A model generated the notes under the pieces. It did no database searches and was not told the DNA's origin. It worked only from the letters and a program-made list of their open reading frames with translations. From the NCBI GenBank assembly GCA_905331475.1, contig CAJNYU010004572.1:1-64000 (forward strand): a stretch of DNA of 64,000 nucleotides. Direction: 5' to 3'. Shown here one piece after another: positions 62,301-64,000 of this stretch. Position 1 is the stretch's first letter; every line of letters begins with the position of its first letter. The translations under genes were made by a program, and so were the position numbers. This DNA comes from Rotaria socialis. Taxonomy: Eukaryota; Rotifera; Eurotatoria; Philodinida; Philodinidae.

Positions 62301-64000
62301 TTCTATAGAAGACACACATATACATTTGCATGTTTCAGCTGATGAATAGATTGCGCTCAAAGAATGCTAATAATACTATTTAGCTTTTTTTCGTAGCTAA
62401 AAACAATAATATTATCTTGAGATTATTTATCTCTCAAGGTTTTTCTCCTCGTGATAAAATTTTCTTTACTCTAGAAATGATCACATTCTAATTATATATC
62501 GTTCGCTTGTTTTGAGTAAACTTCCCGTGAGAATCCTCTTTTTCTATCTCTCTTATTGAGACACGAAGAAATAGAATACAAAATAATAATTTATACAGAA
62601 GTCTTTCAGTTAAAAATATAATTTCATACACATAATGAAAAAAAAAACCTTCTATTTATTATATAAGGACAATCGTCTTCTTATAAAAAAAAAAGTCATA
62701 ATAGAGAAGAGAAGAAAACGGGGACCCACTATATATCGAATATTCTCCTTGATAAACTTGACATTGTCTCCTTCTTCAATACTTGTCTTTTCAATGGCAT
62801 TGTATATGTACAAGGTTTTTTCGATCGTTCTTTAGTATATAAAGGCATCATATTTTTGTTCTTGGTCTTTTTTTTCTATCCAAGGCCTGAATAACGGCAT
62901 TACACTAGAGAAGTATTAATAATAAAATGCAATAAGAATGAAATTGTTTTGTTTCTATCTTAAGCTGAGCTTTGATAATTAAAACCTAAACTAGAGAAAC
63001 CGAAATGACTCATCGGTTTGTTCGTACTTAAGAACACGAAACAGAATAACAACGGATGTTTTTGAAGGTTTTGTCGTCAACAAGTAATAGAGTTATGTAA
63101 ACGCCTTCGCGTACGCGATCGCAAAGCAAAAACACGACTTCACCTTCACCGATAAAAGAGGACGGAAAACAAGCGCAAACGGAAAACAAAAATGACATGA
63201 AGGCTCGTCTAACAGAGAACGAGAAAGAGAACGAGAAAGAGAGATCGAGAAAGAGAAGACGAGAACTTGTTGCTTTTGCTTAGCTCGCGACATGCAACCT
63301 ATTTCATCTAAGGTCATTTATTTATTAGAATACTTTGGACAAAGTTTGGTTTATTGATGCAATATTTAGGTATGATTGTACGAAAAAAAAACTATAACAT
63401 CAGCTGTTGCCAATGTTGTAAAGTGACGTTTTTCGACAAATAGCAGCAAGGTATAAATGATTATCTTTTACAAATCATGGTAAGATAATACTACTAAGCT
63501 ATGCGTGCTAATCAAACATGAGCACAAGTGTGTAGTATGTGAACTTGTATTAAATATTGTTCATATTAATTCAAGGTCATCACTTTCTGCTATGGTTTAC
63601 GTGATTGTGTAGACCTTTCATTTGGTTCCTCTCACCATCTTTGTTTCTACTATTCAAGGTCATCAAAGCTTATTTTTCACATGTCCTTCTTTCATTCTCT
63701 TTCTTTCTCAGTCCTATTCCTTCATGGGCATCAACCGAACAAGAAAGAAAGCAAGAGAACCTTATTTTCTTATTCTCTTCTTTCGCCTTCAGGCTGCTCT
63801 GCGGTGGTGATGATGATGCTGTTGTTGTTTCTGTTTACAGCGTGTGTTTGTGTATAAACGAAGAAAAAGATGGCTAGAGAGAACAAGACAAATACTCATA
63901 CACTATAGTTGCTAATAGATTTTTGACTTTCAGATTCATAACTCAATGTCAAAACCACAGCAATTCAATAAATGCGATCTATGCTGACGAAATATCAACT
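59390..64000. other. Gene-free right end
   Basis: No coding region is recognised in 4.6 kb on either strand. Contents: a decayed hammerhead-like unit (59890-59925), a TCAA tetranucleotide run at about 61796-61813, a CTGT/CTAT tetranucleotide tract at about 62040-62090, and a GAGAAAGAGAACGA purine tract at about 63215-63265. Pyrimidine-rich text near 63650-63800 may be an upstream or leader region of a gene beyond the window. Confidence 0.5.
59890..59925 (-). ncRNA. Decayed hammerhead-ribozyme-like motif of a Penelope-like element
   Basis: On the minus strand the 36 bases start GGGTGATG, contain a stem-II-like AAGAGTTCTT palindrome, and end CGAAACGTCGACCC. The CGAAAC-GTC end is the 3' half of a hammerhead core with its GUC cleavage site, and GGGT/ACCC closes the outer stem. 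The CUGAUGA half is degraded (TGATG kept, neighbours changed). Such minimal hammerheads occur in the terminal repeats of Penelope-like elements. Confidence 0.4.

Overview
The window looks like a piece of an AT-rich, intron-dense invertebrate genome, most probably a bdelloid rotifer. The evidence for this is indirect. Most introns are about 45-70 bp with GT...AG ends. There is a decayed receptor gene of a type I associate with bdelloids (LDL-receptor class A and EGF modules in front of a seven-helix domain). There is an intronless gene of an algal/bacterial-type carbonic anhydrase family. There are Penelope-like and Tc1/mariner-like remnants, and scattered short TGTGGG-type tracts like the bdelloid telomere unit. 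The assembly has one 871-bp run of N (24293-25163).

Layout: 1-5098 holds no recognisable gene. 5099-18123 (+) is a 29-exon ANKHD1/ANKRD17/MASK orthologue, reconstructed exon by exon with an unbroken frame (2702 aa). 18618-19031 (+) is a small TMEM60-like membrane protein. 21826-23104 (+) is a two-exon type II membrane protein with a FkbM-like methyltransferase fold. 23105-29836 is gene-free and repeat-rich: the gap, degenerate tandem repeats, a tRNA-like pol III unit and a GC-richer palindromic island. 29837-30772 (+) is the LCIB/C-type carbonic anhydrase gene, followed at once by a broken Penelope-like reverse transcriptase (31031-31715).

34982-43839 (+) is a four-exon receptor pseudogene (signal peptide, LDLa and EGF modules, 7TM). 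Its first intron carries a broken mariner-type transposase on the opposite strand. 46241-47179 (+) is an alpha/beta-hydrolase whose single frame is kept over 313 codons but is cut by five stop codons. 49171-50898 (+) is a two-exon gene of unknown function. 52082-54508 (-) is a five-exon secreted or membrane-anchored two-Ig-domain protein; a decayed copy of its last exon lies at 50930-51140. 56757-59389 (+) is a nine-exon WDR88-like WD40 protein. 59390-64000 has no recognised gene, only simple repeats and a decayed hammerhead-like motif.

The genes do not form one pathway. ANKHD1, TMEM60, WDR88 and the Ig protein are ordinary animal genes. The carbonic anhydrase, and perhaps the FkbM-like and hydrolase genes, look like acquired or lineage-specific accessory genes in a transposon-littered stretch. 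The carbonic anhydrase is the most noteworthy gene in the window.
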